64,000 nt of DNA from Armigeres subalbatus. Taxonomy: Eukaryota; Arthropoda; Insecta; Diptera; Culicidae. The stretch is taken from the NCBI RefSeq assembly GCF_024139115.2, contig NC_085140.1:14515085-14579084 (forward strand), in the 5' to 3' direction. Of this stretch, positions 20,606 through 32,060 are shown piece by piece (within the stretch, counting starts at the first letter, position 1; every line of letters starts with the position of its first letter). The position numbers and the translations under genes were made by a program. The notes under the pieces were generated by a model. The model saw nothing but the letters and a program-made list of their open reading frames with translations, was not told where the DNA came from and did not search any database.

Positions 20606-22729
20606 TTAAATGATTCTGCATTGCAGCATCAACAGTATTCTCCGGAGGATTTGGAACGTGCTATTGAAGAGGCGCAAAAAACCGGGAAAATGCGAAGATC
20701 AGCCGAAAAGTTTCGAGTCCCATTTTCAACTGTTCAACGATACATACAATCTCCTCCCAAAAACATAAAACCCGGTCCTGTTACAGTTTTGTCGGCGTCA
20801 GAAGAAGGGCGAATCAAAACATGTATCCTCTACATGTCTAGAGCTGGTTTTCCAATGAGTGAAACTGATCTTTATCATGCTTTCAGGGACTATGCGGAAA
20901 AAATCCGGAAGAAGCGAGACATTCCCAAAACGTTTCCATGTAAGTTTGCGTTAATTATTAAATGTTTCCCTATACAGACAAGTCTCTTACAACAATTTCA
21001 TTATCACCGTATTGTATAAGACTCGACTGTACATGCAATAAATAATTATATATATTGATTTTGTGAAACCTAATCTTATGTAATTTAAACAGGCAGAAAC
21101 TGGACTCAACGATTCTTGGAAAGACATCCGGAGCTGAAGAAAAAGCGCACTACGAGGCTCTCAAAAACTGCGGCGATTGTCACGGAAGCACAAATTCGTC
21201 GCTGGTTTACAGAGGTCGAAGAAACTCTCCAAGAGAAAGGCATTGACCTGTCTATATTCAATGAACCAGAGAGGGTTTACAATTTCGACGAGTCAGGGTT
21301 CAAGCTTGCGCCGAAGGAGTTCAAGGCTATTTGCGGACAGAATGTCGAAAACGTGTACTATATGCACAGTAATTCTGACAAAGATAGCTACACAGCTCTT
21401 TTTGGATGTAACGCTGCGGGTGAGCTTACACCGCCGATGGTCTTGTACCCTGGGAAAAGAATGACACGTGCAATTGCTGAAAGTACTCCAGAGGGAGGGT
21501 CTGTAGGCGTATCCGATGAAGGTTGGCAGACGTCTAAGACGTTTTACGAATATATGACGAATAATTTCTACAAGTGGCTTTTGAATAAGGGCGTGCAATT
21601 CCCAATTATTGTATTTGTGGATGGACATAAAAGTCACATAAGTATTGAACTGACTGAGTTCTGCACGACTCATCAAATTGAACTCATCGCACTTTATCCT
21701 AACTCCACACGGATTTTGCAGCCTTTGGACCGCCAGTTTTTGGGCCATTCAAACAAATCTGGAGCAAAGTCTTGAGACAACATCTCTTGGCAAAAAGTAA
21801 TGCAAAGGTTACTAAGTTGAATTTCTGCTCTCTGCTAAAGACATCGCTTAATAACTTCACGAACACTGAAATATGCCTGAAAAACGCTTTCAAATTGTGT
21901 GGCCTCTCTCCTTGGGACGTAAATGAACTGGATTTTAGTGGGTTACCAATAACGAATGCGAACCGAGCATGTATGGACAATGAAGATAGTTCTAGCACCG
22001 TGAATGGAACAGGAAACAATGAGCCTGAACAGAATGAGTTTCTTATTCAATTGTACCACATTGAAAAGGGACTCAGTGAAGACCAGCTGACACTATTTGC
22101 ATTGAACTGGAAAAAGGATTTTTATTACGGCTCGTTGGATAAACTGGCGCTCTTCAACTACTGGAAGTCTATTAAAGACAAGTCACAAGGTCTAATGTTC
22201 ACAGAGCCACTTCAGCAATTTCAAAGTATAATTGTAACAATTAACGATCATGATGAGTCTGTTCCTTCGTTAGAACAATGTGCCGACCAAAGTAAGTAAT
22301 AACGTATTCTATAGATACCATCGTAACATCACACTAATTTTTTAGTCGATCCACCGATCGGTCTTGAAGTGGCCGGGAACGCCAATGATAATGCAGGAGA
22401 GGATGACCCGTTCGATGACGTTTTCATTTGGCCGAAGGTGAAGGATAAAAGTAAAGATGTGAAACCAAGACGACAAGAGTGCGTACCGTCAGTTGCAACC
22501 AGTAATAGATGGCGAAAATGGTATGATCAGAAAGAAGAAGGACGAAAACAAGAGGAAGAAGCAAAAATAGCAAGAGCTGAAAAACGGAAACTAACTCGAA
22601 TCCAAAAAGAGGAAGAAGCAATTTAAAAGAAAAAGAGAAGAGAAAAAGCGATCTAAAGAATTATTGCAGCTGGATAATGAAAACAAACAACCAAGGAAGA
22701 AAGTGAGGACGAAATCTAAAATGGTATAA
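20606..22729 (+). pseudogene. Pogo/Tigger-type DDE transposase gene, three visible exons, two frameshifts
   Basis: Exon A (about 20626-20939) encodes a pipsqueak-type helix-turn-helix (YSPEDLERAIEEAQKTGKM, RRSAEKFRVPFSTVQRYI). No ATG precedes it in frame; TTCTGCATTGCAG at 20613-20625 looks like a splice acceptor, so an upstream exon is likely. Intron 20940-21092 (GTAAGT...AAACAG) keeps frame. Exon B (21093-22291) has NWTQRFLERHPEL and the catalytic triad in NFDESGF (D at 21287), FVDGHKSH (D at 21620) and LQPLD (D at 21728), with 35 residues between the last two, within the pogo range. A one-base shift just after 21730 breaks the frame; VFGPFKQIWSKVLRQH continues it. Intron 22292-22345 (GTAAGT...TTTTAG) also keeps frame. 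Exon C ends at a stop at 22624-22626, but a shift there would extend it 35 basic codons to 22729. No terminal inverted repeats were found, so it may be a decayed transposon or a recently lost domesticated gene. Confidence 0.88.
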
Positions 22730-23701
22730 CAGGAGCCGAGCGGGCATCTTGTTTTCAACGAGAAATATTCATAAATTCATGTTTCATTTTTGCTTTTTGT
22801 TGCTTTTTGTTGAAGCTAATAAATGATACCTCAATAAAGTGCGCCATACTTTGCCTTCATTTTTATGGAAAGAGATAAGTGGTTAGCTACTTTAAAACTT
22901 AAAATATTCTATGAGCTTATTGTTATGTGGTGCCGCTAAAAAATGATGCCAGAGGTTTTCGGGGGAGGGGTTATACAATTTTGAGACAGTACTTGTCTGG
23001 GGGATCAAAAAATCTTAAAAGGTAAAGGACGTCATATTTGAATCGCCCCCTAAGTTGATTTCGGCTGATTGAAATGGACTTCTTTTTTGCCTTTCTCGTA
23101 TACATACTTTTTGTAGATGGTCCGGAGACCCATAGTATTGTTAATCTTGTTTTCTCCACACAATTTGAAATTCTGCCTCTGTTACTAAATATTCTCTCTT
23201 ACTAGATTTCCCCTATCAAGTTATAGAGCATCTAATGAACTCAAAATTATTATGTTCAAACTACACCAATCCTACTATATCTGCATATAGCATAAGTTGA
23301 ATAAAATAGTTCAAAGAAATAATAAAATAGTATATAAAAAAAGATTAAAGTGGAAAACATCAATTTGAAAAAAAAGGGTATAATAATTGATTATTAATAT
23401 CAAGCAATCAAAAACTGCGATATGTACTATTTCGTTGATATTAATTTTTTTAGTGGCCCATAATTTGTGTTAAATTGACCAACAATTGTTACGTTGGAAA
23501 TTTTGACCCATATTTGTGTATCAAGTCGATGACAAACTTTTTCAATAATTTCGACATTTCATTGTTAAGAAATCATTTGGTCTCTATGTGATACAAAAGA
23601 TAAGACCTTCGGCAGGCATAAGACACCAAAACATTATTGGAAAGTGGCACTTTTTCTGGGTTATGAATAATTATATTATAGAACAAAGGCTTAAGTGACC
23701 C
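22730..23701. other. 3' flank of the transposase gene; no gene seen
   Basis: An AATAAA-like word (CTAATAAATG, about 22816) and CAATAAAGTG (22832) are possible polyadenylation signals for the gene upstream. The rest is AT-rich, with a G-run at 22960-22975 and one dispersed repeat fragment at 23083-23136. Confidence 0.45.
23083..23136 (-). repeat. Dispersed repeat ending in GAAAGGCAAAA, copy 2
   Basis: On the minus strand it reads GGGTCTCCGGACCATCTACA, then GTATACGAGAAAGGCAAAA, matching the order seen at 1698-1794 and 53385-53485 with an internal gap. Confidence 0.7.
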
Positions 23702-23845
23702 AGGGCCGGATCTAGGAGGGGTCCGGGGGGGCCGTGGCCCCGGGACCCCACAAATCTTATGTACCAAAACCAACCTTTTTTGTACATTTTAGGGCCCCCA
23801 CAGGCTTTCGGCCTCGGGGCCCCCCTCCGGCTAAATCCGCCCCTG
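23702..23845. mobile_element. 144 bp hAT-type MITE, GC-rich
   Basis: Ends AGGGCCGGATCTAG and CTAAATCCGCCCCT are inverted copies, and the interior is built of G and C runs (GTCCGGGGGGGCC, GGGGCCCCCCTCCGG). AGTGACCC flanks both sides (23694-23701 and 23846-23853), an 8 bp duplication. With the shared C the ends read CAGGG...CCCTG as is usual for hAT. It cannot encode anything. Confidence 0.9.
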
Positions 23846-23853
23846 AGTGACCC

Positions 23854-24457
23854 ATAATAGTGGGGGGACTGTATCTTGAATGTTTCTATAAACCAAACCG
23901 GCCCAAGTGGCTTTTTGACTGTCTTGTGACACTTTGCTCGTAAAAAGAATAGAAAACAATATTATAATGTTTTCAAATATGTACTTGTTTCATAAACAAA
24001 TATCCTCGGTTACTGAATTCAGAAATATTCGATACGGTTTGGCCATAATTAGAACTGATACTCATTACTTTGTGCGTGAAATTGGGTAATTTTTCACTGG
24101 GTGTTATGAGTCCTGTCCGTTGTCTCATGCTAGGTGTTAAGTGTTCAGTCTGTACGACCTCTGGTCTGTTTCCTGTCTTTTTTTATTTTTTTTTTTTTTA
24201 TTCTCGCAACCCAAAGCGCTGCTGTCGAAAGGTCTTTAATCCAAACCTTATGTAGTGTATGCACACGCTCAGACACGTTGGACCAACATGGACTCCGCCC
24301 TCAAGATAATGCTTCGTTTGCAGCTATGTTTGATCGTGTGTGAAGATGTTCGGACAACCGTTTGACAGTTGCCAACTGGGTTGAAAAAATCAAAGCAGTT
24401 TGATTTTGGTTTGAGTTGTTGGGGGCGGAGTCAAGGTACCCCGATTGGTTTCGTTTG
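23854..24457. other. No gene seen
   Basis: Contains a T-rich run at 24177-24200 and otherwise mixed sequence. Short frames at 24070-24343 have no motif. Confidence 0.45.
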
Positions 24458-24562
24458 TCGTTTGGCATAATGTCGTTTGGCATAATGTCGTTTGGCATAA
24501 TGTCGTTTGGCATAATGTCGTTTGGCATAATGCCGTTTGGCATAATGGTCATTTGGCATAAT
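24458..24562. repeat. Seven 15 bp units TCGTTTGGCATAATG
   Basis: Seven head-to-tail units, the first five identical and the last two with one to three changes. The minus-strand frame reads repeated MPND and is an artefact of the 15 bp period. Confidence 0.97.
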
Positions 24563-25080
24563 TATTATTGGAGCTGTGCGATTAATAGGTAAGGTTTGTC
24601 GAGGCATTCAGTTACGTTATTTCTAGCATATGGGCAATACATTGGGAACAGGTGGCAAATCAATAAAGAAGCTTCCTGTAAAAACGGAAACATTTCAAAT
24701 GTTGAAACACTTACCAGCAAGATAAATTAGCATTAAATTAATTTGGCATTGGTGGCTAGTTTTGTTTTTCATGTAAGGGTATGCCAGATAACTTGCCCAT
24801 TTCTTCCTTTTATTAGAAGTATTCTCGCATGCGTTTTGAACAGTATTTAAAAAAAGGAAACAAATTTACGCGCTCTCTCGAAACGCTCATATAGCAATTC
24901 TCTTTGTCAAGCTGAGTATATTGGTATATAGTATTATGGAACTCCAGGCCTTCTATGAGGCCATATGTTCTCTTTCTAGACAGGACTGATACATGCTTTA
25001 AAAAAAAATCAAAGAGAGGAGAAATGCATGATTTTTTAAAAGGATTCGTTTTGAAGAATGGATTATATTTTCAGTTGCTT
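24563..25080. other. No gene seen
   Basis: AT-rich sequence without recognisable repeats, motifs or long frames. Confidence 0.45.
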
Positions 25081-25444
25081 TAAAGGTAGAAAAAGCATCC
25101 TTTCATATCTCCCCTTACATTGAACGAAGCAAATTCTTGAATTGAAAGAAGAAGTCATAGTCTCTCTGGCTTCTGTTGGGCATCCTTCGAAAGAAGGGAT
25201 CACTACATCCCCTTTCTTTCCGAACAAATGCCGAAATTGAAGAAGGAACCATACGAGACGAGCAAGCCCAGGGCTGAAAGGCTCGCTAATAAAGACAAAA
25301 AAAAAAGAAGGAACCCGATTGTCTCTTACCTTCTGCCGGGCAAATGCATCATTTGCTTCATATCTTCCCTTTCCTTAAACCAAGCAAATGCCTTTCATAT
25401 ATTACTTTGCCTTAAAACATGCAACTACCTGAATTGAATAAAAG

Positions 25445-25680
25445 AACCGCCATCGGGGGTGACAATGGGTCTGGGGGGTGAGAATGGGTCATCGCTCTCA
25501 CCGACAGAATGGAGGTCATAGAGTGAAATAGTTCAAAAAGGTCTCTTATATTTTAGTCTTCTTGCCTTAAATACATTCAATCTATTCTTCAAGCACTGTA
25601 AGTAGTTGAAACAGTGGCCCATTATCACCCCCATTTGACCCATTGTCACCCCCATTGTCACGGAACCATATCATCTTTTG
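25445..25680. repeat. GTGACAATGGGTC / GACCCATTGTCACCCCC block
   Basis: The block opens with GGGGGTGACAATGGGTC (25454) and closes with GACCCATTGTCACCCCC (25638-25656), which are inverse complements, so it is an inverted-repeat element of about 200 bp inserted in the surrounding tandem array. Related text occurs at 19080-19115 and 40003-40030. Confidence 0.6.
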
Positions 25681-26078
25681 CCTTCTGCCGGGCAATTGCA
25701 TCATCTTCCCTTGCCTCTATTCGAGCAAATACTTGAATTGAAAGTAGGCCTTCTGCTGGATCTTCTGCCATCCTTTGATCATATCTCCCCTTGCCTTGAA
25801 CCGAGCAAAACCTGAATTAGAAGATGGAACCATATCGTCTTTTGCCATCTGCCGGGTAAATGCATCCTTTTAAAGAAGGAATCATGTCTTCTCTTGTCGT
25901 CTGTCGGGAAGATGCATCCTGTGAAAGAAGGAATCATATTCTACCTTGCGGTAAATGCATCCTATGGAAGAAGGGTTTGTGTCTTCTCGGTCTTTAAACC
26001 GAGAAGTTACCTTAATTGAACAAATGAATCATATCCTCTCTTGCCTTCGGCCGGGCAATTGCATCCTTTGAAAGAAGA

Positions 26079-26212
26079 AATTCTCGCTTAACTTTTCAAA
26101 AGGACCTATACTGTAATCAATAGCTTTCATATTGTTCTGTTGATTGCGCTATTCAAATTAATTCATGAAAAAAAATGTTACTTAGGTCCTTTTGAAAAGT
26201 TAAGCGAGAATT
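26079..26212. mobile_element. 134 bp MITE with perfect 30 bp inverted ends
   Basis: Left end 26079-26108 and right end 26183-26212 are exact inverse complements beginning AATTCTCGCTTAACTTTT. The element sits in the tandem repeat between GAAAGAAG and ATATCTTCC, which are adjacent in uninterrupted units, so the insertion is real. The AATT ends overlap any duplication, so its length is unclear. Confidence 0.92.
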
Positions 26213-26250
26213 ATATCTTCCCTTTCCTTGAACTGGATAAATGCATATAT

Positions 26251-28707
26251 TGAGACTTATGCACAACAACGTGTGGTTAAAGACGATTGTATGTTCGGCA
26301 GAAATAATAAATAGATACGAAAATTATTTTAAGCTTTTTGTGGAATATCCCAAGTAACATCTCAAGTTTTATTCCGCTCTAGGAATGGTTTTCAAGATCG
26401 AATTACAAAAACTGACAATAAAACCGATTACTACAGGATTACCTTCTGCTGACCACTATAAGAGTAAGATATGTTCAAATGGCCCTCTCTAGATTACCAC
26501 TATAAACCTCTTATAAGAGTATATAAAAATCCGTTTCAAGCCGCCCGCAAAAAAAGGGAAGTTGGCTTTGGGGTTATTCATTTGACCACATTACGACCCA
26601 AAATTATGGCTTTGATCAAGCTTTTGGACTTATTATGCTCTTCGTTCCCGTATAAAAATGTACCATAGAACGTACCATACAAACAACAGATGTTCAATAC
26701 ATTCTATCGTAAACAATAAATTGAATGGTACATTTGTTGTTTCAAAATTGAGTACCAAATTACAACAGTACAATAGATGGTTACAATAAATACTGATGTA
26801 TTCCTAATGTATTGATATCAGAGTTGCTCAGCAATAAATTTTCGGAATAGGATATTAGAGTTCAGAAAAATATATTAGCTCTTTTAGTGGAATGTATTCA
26901 ACCACTGGTGGAATTAAATGGAGAGTACTTAATTCGTCTTAGACGGTATTAGAGTTCGTCACTTGGGAATCGACTATATGTTACCGGACGAAACGATAAG
27001 AACCTGACGCATATGAAGGGTGATCGATAAAAAAATATGTATAACGTTTTGAGTATCTTTACATGAAATAGCACATGCTCATTCTGGGTGTCATTTATTC
27101 TTAACCAAACACATTTGATTCATAATTTTCATTTAACTATAACAATAGCGTTAACTTTTGAATATGATAATATGGTTATTCAAACCATTTTTTTAGGAAT
27201 TAAGATAACATGAAAACAATTGTGCATTTTCAGAATTACACATTGCATCCATGTATTAGAACCATGCACGTAATTAATTAGCTAAAATCGTTTTCCAAGT
27301 CATCATAGATCCAAAGTAATCGCTCTTCAACAAGCCAACAAGTAATTACCTTCAACAAACCACTTCGTCAATTCTCCCGCAAGTTCAGAGCAATTTTCTA
27401 CATAGTACCTATCACAGAACTGTGTTACATAACGATAAGGCATTAAAAATTACCTATAACATTATTTTTCTACGTACGCTCAAAAACAATGACAACAATT
27501 ATATAGTACGAAAACTCTTTTGTAATTCTAAATACTTACTGATAGATGATTATCTGATAGTCAAAACTTACTGTTATGGTAGGGTTCCTTAAAGCACCGA
27601 ATCGCGATAGACTGACAGGAATATCTAAACCCTTTTTTTGCGATTTCCTAATGCGAGAGAGATAAATAATTTTCTATATAAAAATAAATTGTACAAACAA
27701 GCGCATTATTTTACGTTCAATTTACGTACCTGACCAATATCATTACTGTCATCGTTTAAAAAAATCCACGAAACTAATACAGTGTGAACTTGATGTTTCC
27801 TAACTAACTTAAATGGAGCAGCGAGCTGGGGCACCGGTAAACGAATAAATTCTTAGTTCGAATCACGATTATAAAAAAAAGCACAAAAAACAAAATGTAA
27901 ACATGTCAGAATTCTATTTTTGGAGAAATCAACTTTTACTTCTACTTTATCGACCTCGCATTTTACACTGGGTAAAATGTGTGAAATAAATCACATTGTT
28001 TCTTTCGTCCTGAAATTTTTCACACCATAGAAAAACAATTTAATCTATAGTTGTATGGAAAAAAATGTATGAAAAAAAAGCTAAATTTTGTATTGTTACG
28101 ATGCTTAACCACCCATATAGTCTATAACGAAAAATCCAATTACGATTCATTGAATGGTTCATTACAGTACATTGTAATGTGATTCTACGGTTATGTCTAC
28201 ATTACAATTTATTGTGAAATTATTGTTTTTAATGGTAATGTTACATTAGGATATACTGTTTTTGTATCTTATTTTTTATTCGGGTTACAACTGTAGAGTT
28301 GCTAACAAGACCAGTCGGCATTTGACGTTTGAAGCTTTTCGAGCAGATTTATTAGAGGTTTATTGACAGCAAAAAGATCGCCAATAAATCTGAGCAACTA
28401 GCCATGGTGACTGCTGTCATAAATCCGCTATATGAATTAAATAAGCATGAAAATTGCTACTTGGGATATTTACTTGTACGTCAACTATGAAATCATGGCC
28501 GGAATCTGTTTAAAGGTACAATAAAGTAGAGGAAATAAATGGAATAGTCCAAACTCGTCGTTTTGACAAGTAATAAAATAGCTTTTGGTCTCGAGTACTT
28601 ACAATTTTTCTATTAAAATTTTTCTTTTTTTTTAGTTTGTCTTAGTCAACACGGTTCCTTCGAGTTAAAATCTTGAACTCGAAACAGTTTTTTCCTGATA
28701 GCAAATA
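26251..28707. other. 2.4 kb AT-rich DNA, no gene seen
   Basis: No frame over 65 codons, no clear terminal repeats. A B-box-like word AGTTCGAATCAC near 27858 is preceded by only a weak A-box match. An inverted match to the 3318 phrase TCGATAAAGTAGAAGT lies near 27935. TTACAGTACATTGTAATG near 28165 is a short palindrome. Confidence 0.4.
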
Positions 28708-29388
28708 TTTTTTTTCATTCGTATTTTTATTTGGTAGGCACACGCAAAAAATATTGCAGTTAAAACTACCATTCCGAGGGTTATTTTAAGAATATGCACC
28801 GACGATTTTCAGCAGATAACAAACCCGTTTGATTTTACCATGCGCGCAGTAAAAATCAACTGTGGCCCGTGTGGAATGTTGTCACGTGAACTGAAACAGT
28901 GGTGAGTTTCTCTGAAACCATGGTAAAATTAGCTGAAATTTCATGGTAGTTTTAAAAACAGAGCGTAGTCTACAAAATAGTAGTTTTAACCACGGATTTT
29001 TTTTCTGTGCACTCTGTGTTCTTAACCGCTACTGTGCCATGATCTAATGTGGTACTCTGCTATACAGAATCCACACATAATCTATTTTAGATCATCCATA
29101 ATTCGTTATTGTTGTCGCTGCCAGTCCATCTCATCGTGTGTCTATTGTGTCCATTTTGTCCATATGGTGAAATCCAATGATCGTTGCTTTTTTCGGTTGC
29201 CATTCATCGAGGTACGTTGGAGGAATGTCTCCGAGAAGAAAAGATTTGCCAGTCGTCATCAGGCAGCCGACACCGTACGAACTGCCCTTCCGTCGACTGA
29301 CGAGGGTTTGGTGGAAGGGCTGGGAATCGAACCCCTGCCCATTCGCTTATAAGGCGAACGTGTAGCCAACTACGCTACGGGATCCTCC
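28708..29388 (-). mobile_element. tRNA-headed SINE, sister of the 19.2 kb copy, split by a MITE
   Basis: On the minus strand it starts at 29388 with GGATCCCGTAGCGTAGTTGG, has B box GGGTTCGATTCCC, and follows the 19207-19630 copy through AAGAACACAGAGTG at 29011-29025. The match then jumps to CCTACCAAATAAA at 28727-28738 and ends in an A run (28708-28715 on this strand). The gap holds a 267 bp MITE. Flanks share an AAATATTTT word (28704 region and 29394-29402), a plausible worn target duplication. Plus-strand frames at 29047-29365 are artefacts. Confidence 0.9.
28741..29007. mobile_element. 267 bp MITE inserted in a SINE tail
   Basis: Ends face each other: CACGCAAAAAATATTGCAG then TTAAAACTAC at the left, and GTAGTTTTAACCACGGATTTT then TTTTCTGT at the right. 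The uninterrupted sister SINE reads GTGCCTACC across this point, which defines the empty site to within about 3 bp (duplication of CA or GCA). It has no coding content. Confidence 0.88.
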
Positions 29389-29524
29389 AATTGTAAATAT
29401 TTTCATCGCACAAATTTATTTTATCTTTAACAAAGTTTGTCTGGTGGGAGTGGACTGTCTTGTGACAGGAAAAAAAATTAGGAAATTTTCAAATGGGCGG
29501 CGCTAGTATCCCAGCTATCCAGAA

Positions 29525-29600
29525 GTTCCTTTAAGAGTAAGTTTTTCGCTTAAGCAGCTCAGTGAAGCTGATAAAGCGAAAAACGTACTCTTAAAGTAAC
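29525..29600. repeat. 76 bp hairpin, 27 bp arms
   Basis: Arms 29525-29551 and 29574-29600 match at 25 of 27 positions and include CTTTAAGAGTA and TTTTTCGCTT. The loop itself holds a short AGC/GCT stem. A frame at 29515-29751 across it is not credible. Confidence 0.85.
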
Positions 29601-29837
29601 TTTTGGTTACTTGGGATACTTGCAATATTTTTGCATTTTTGAAATATTGCTTTAGCTTGAGATCCATCGGACGGTGCTCAATATAATACGCACTTCTTCC
29701 AAGATGCGGCGCGGTTATGTTCAATGTGATGATGTGATAATGAAGTGGCAATTATTTGCAAGTGAAAGAGTGTTACTTTTGCATAATTTAATAAAAGTGA
29801 CTTTATTTCGAAAGAAGAGAGCAAGAAGACTTTTTTA

Positions 29838-30132
29838 GAAATAGGAACATTTGAATTCCTTTTCAATGCACGTATGAAGATGAAGACAGGAACATTTGAA
29901 TTCCAATTTAATGATTAGAAGGGTTTGGAAATAGGAACGATTGGATTCCTATTTAATAAAAGAATAAAGATGGACATAGGAACATTTGGATTCCTATTCA
30001 ATGGATGGAAAAAGATGGAAATAGGAACATTTGGATTCCTATTCGATGAAAGGATAAAGATGGACGTTTGATTCCTATTCAATGTATAGAAAGAATTGGA
30101 AATAGGAACGTTTGGATTCCTATTCAATAAAA
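29838..30132. repeat. ~50 bp minisatellite with ATAGGAAC...ATTCCTAT units
   Basis: Six units contain ATAGGAACATTTGGATTCCT, an imperfect palindrome, joined by spacers such as ATGAAAGGATAAAGATGG. The minus-strand frame reading NRNPNVPIS repeats follows the period and is an artefact. Confidence 0.9.
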
Positions 30133-30181
30133 AAAAGATTTAAAAGCAGCACTAAAAAAGTAGAAGCGTTTTGGATTTCAC

Positions 30182-30619
30182 ATGAATCTTGAAGGACCGG
30201 TTGTCCTCTACGGACATGAAACATGGACAATGCTCGAGGAGGACTTGCAAGCACTCGGAGTATTCGAGAGACGGGTGCTTAGGACCATCTTTGGCGGTGT
30301 GCAAGAAGACGGTGTGTGGCGGCGAAGAATGAACCATGAGCTCGCTCAGCTCTACGGCGAACCCAGTATCCAGAAGGTAGCTAAAGCCGAAAGGGTACGA
30401 TGGGCAGGGCATGTTGCAAGAATGCCGGACAGCAACCCTGCAAAGATGGTGTTCGCTTTCGATCCGGCAGGTACGAGACGACGTGGAGCGCAGCGAGCGA
30501 GATGGGCAGACCAGGTGCAGAACGACTTGGCGAGCGTGGGGGGTATCCGAGGATGGGAAAATATGAGAAAATTCTTGCGCTTCGATAGCTTACTTCTGTT
30601 GCAACAGTACGCCTACTGA
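30182..30619 (+). pseudogene. LINE ORF2 C-terminus fragment (GHVARM type)
   Basis: The frame contains GHETWTMLEEDL, FERRVLRTIFGG, WRRRMNHELAQLY, RWAGHVARM, and RRGAQRARWADQVQNDL, an ordered set of motifs found at the C-terminal end of a group of LINE endonuclease-reverse transcriptases. It ends at a natural-looking stop at 30617-30619. RT catalytic motifs are absent, so this is a 5'-truncated insertion, which is usual for LINEs. I cannot name the clade with confidence (RTE-like is one option). Confidence 0.8.
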
Positions 30620-31981
30620 GACCTTTTTACTGGTTATATTGATGCGGCGACCGAAGGAGCACAGCAAGGATTGTCCTGAAATGCCATCTATTAGGATTTG
30701 TTTAAGTAAGGAAGCTAAAGATCATGCGCTGGATAGGCTGATAAATTCCATCGCAAAATCAGGATTTGTTGGATATATTTGTTGCACACATAAATTTTTG
30801 CAATTTGGGTACCCAAATATTTGCAATTTGTATCCACACATACATTTTATTTGATTATAGATTTTATTTGTACTTCACGTAGAGAGTGTTGATGTGTGTA
30901 CTAATAAACATCATGACGAGTTAAATTTATCGATTTTTGCCAGTAAAAATAACCTAAGCATCGAAGAATCTTCGGAGATTTCGACGGGAATCCTCCAAAC
31001 ATACCGAAGGGAATTAGCAGAAGCGTGACAATTTGCCAGTGGCTGACCAGTTGCGTCTTTCACAATCATCATTTTCGCCTCGCTTGAATGTAAGAAGATA
31101 TCGTAGAGGAGACGAATGTCCCCGACTACTACGTCTTTTTCTTCTTCCTCGATAAGATAGTCCGCCGCCTGCGCCTTGTCCTTCAACTTCTTCCTTCACC
31201 AGAGATTAATTACTTAATGCAACAATTACCCAGCATTTGCCGAAATAAGCATAACCCAGAATTTGCCACGTCTATATACGACATTGATAAATTATATTAA
31301 TTAAATTATAAAAATGACCTAAAATAGATTTGCTTTGTCCGAACCTGTTATTTGATGTCTCATGAATTTTTACCCCGCTCACGGCGATAAGAGCAATCAC
31401 AAATCAAATGGTTTTGTAACCAATTTCAGCGTACATTGTTTACATTTCCCACAATCTTGTGTCTCTTTATCACGGCACAAGCTTACCGGCCTGTCTTATT
31501 TGTATTATTTCTGGGCACTGTAGGCAAACACCTGATGACGTCTCTGACGTTGTCGCCATTACGGAAATCTAATGTTTGCCAGGTGAGTTTCGTGTTATCG
31601 CACCTCGTCGTCAAACACTTGAATGTACTTACACTATCTTCTGAGGTGCAAACCACCTAACCCACCAAGTGTTCGAGAACTGGCGTCGCCGAAGGCCTCA
31701 GGTACAAGTGCACCCGAGCGGTACAGGTGCAGGTGTGTGACCTACTCGTCGTCCGACGCCATTCAATCAACCAACCATCGGACTAACTGAATGATCACGA
31801 TTGTACCGAAGCGGGGATCTCCTTCGCCCAGAGGCGTGGGTAGATAAGTTGGGCCAGATATGGTGCTTGCTGGGGATCTAAAGCAAGAGTATAGAATTAA
31901 GGAAATTTTTATTGTCGATTAGAGCAATAAAAGAAGATAAATTTTTTGACGGAAATTCCTATTTTTTTAAAAGATTTTTCT

Positions 31982-32060
31982 AACTGTGTCCGTGTCCATT
32001 CTAACCTCCACTGGCTGGCAGTGATGTTATGGAAAAAGCTGACTGGATGACCGGAAAGCG
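31982..32060 (+). repeat. Dispersed repeat (CTGGCAGTGATGTTATGGAA), copy 1
   Basis: GTGTCCATTCTAACC, CACTGGCTGGCAGTGATG and TTATGGAAAAAGCTG recur with changes on the minus strand at 43553-43612. The shared text is about 65 bp and seems to be the start of a longer element in both places. Confidence 0.65.

Larger units (their letters stand above)
25081..26250. repeat. Degenerate ~100 bp tandem repeat (GAAAGAAGGAATCATATC type)
   Basis: Phrases GAAAGAAGGAATCAT, TCTTCTCTTGCCTTCTGCC, GGGCAAATGCATC and CCTTGAACCGAGCAAAT recur in the same order about ten times with many changes. The array is interrupted by a CACCCCC block (25445-25680) and by a MITE (26079-26212). Short frames such as 25228-25437 are by-products. 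Confidence 0.8.

Noticed and set aside
29047..29365. 101- and 62-codon plus-strand frames
   Set aside because: They are antisense to the SINE at 28708-29388.
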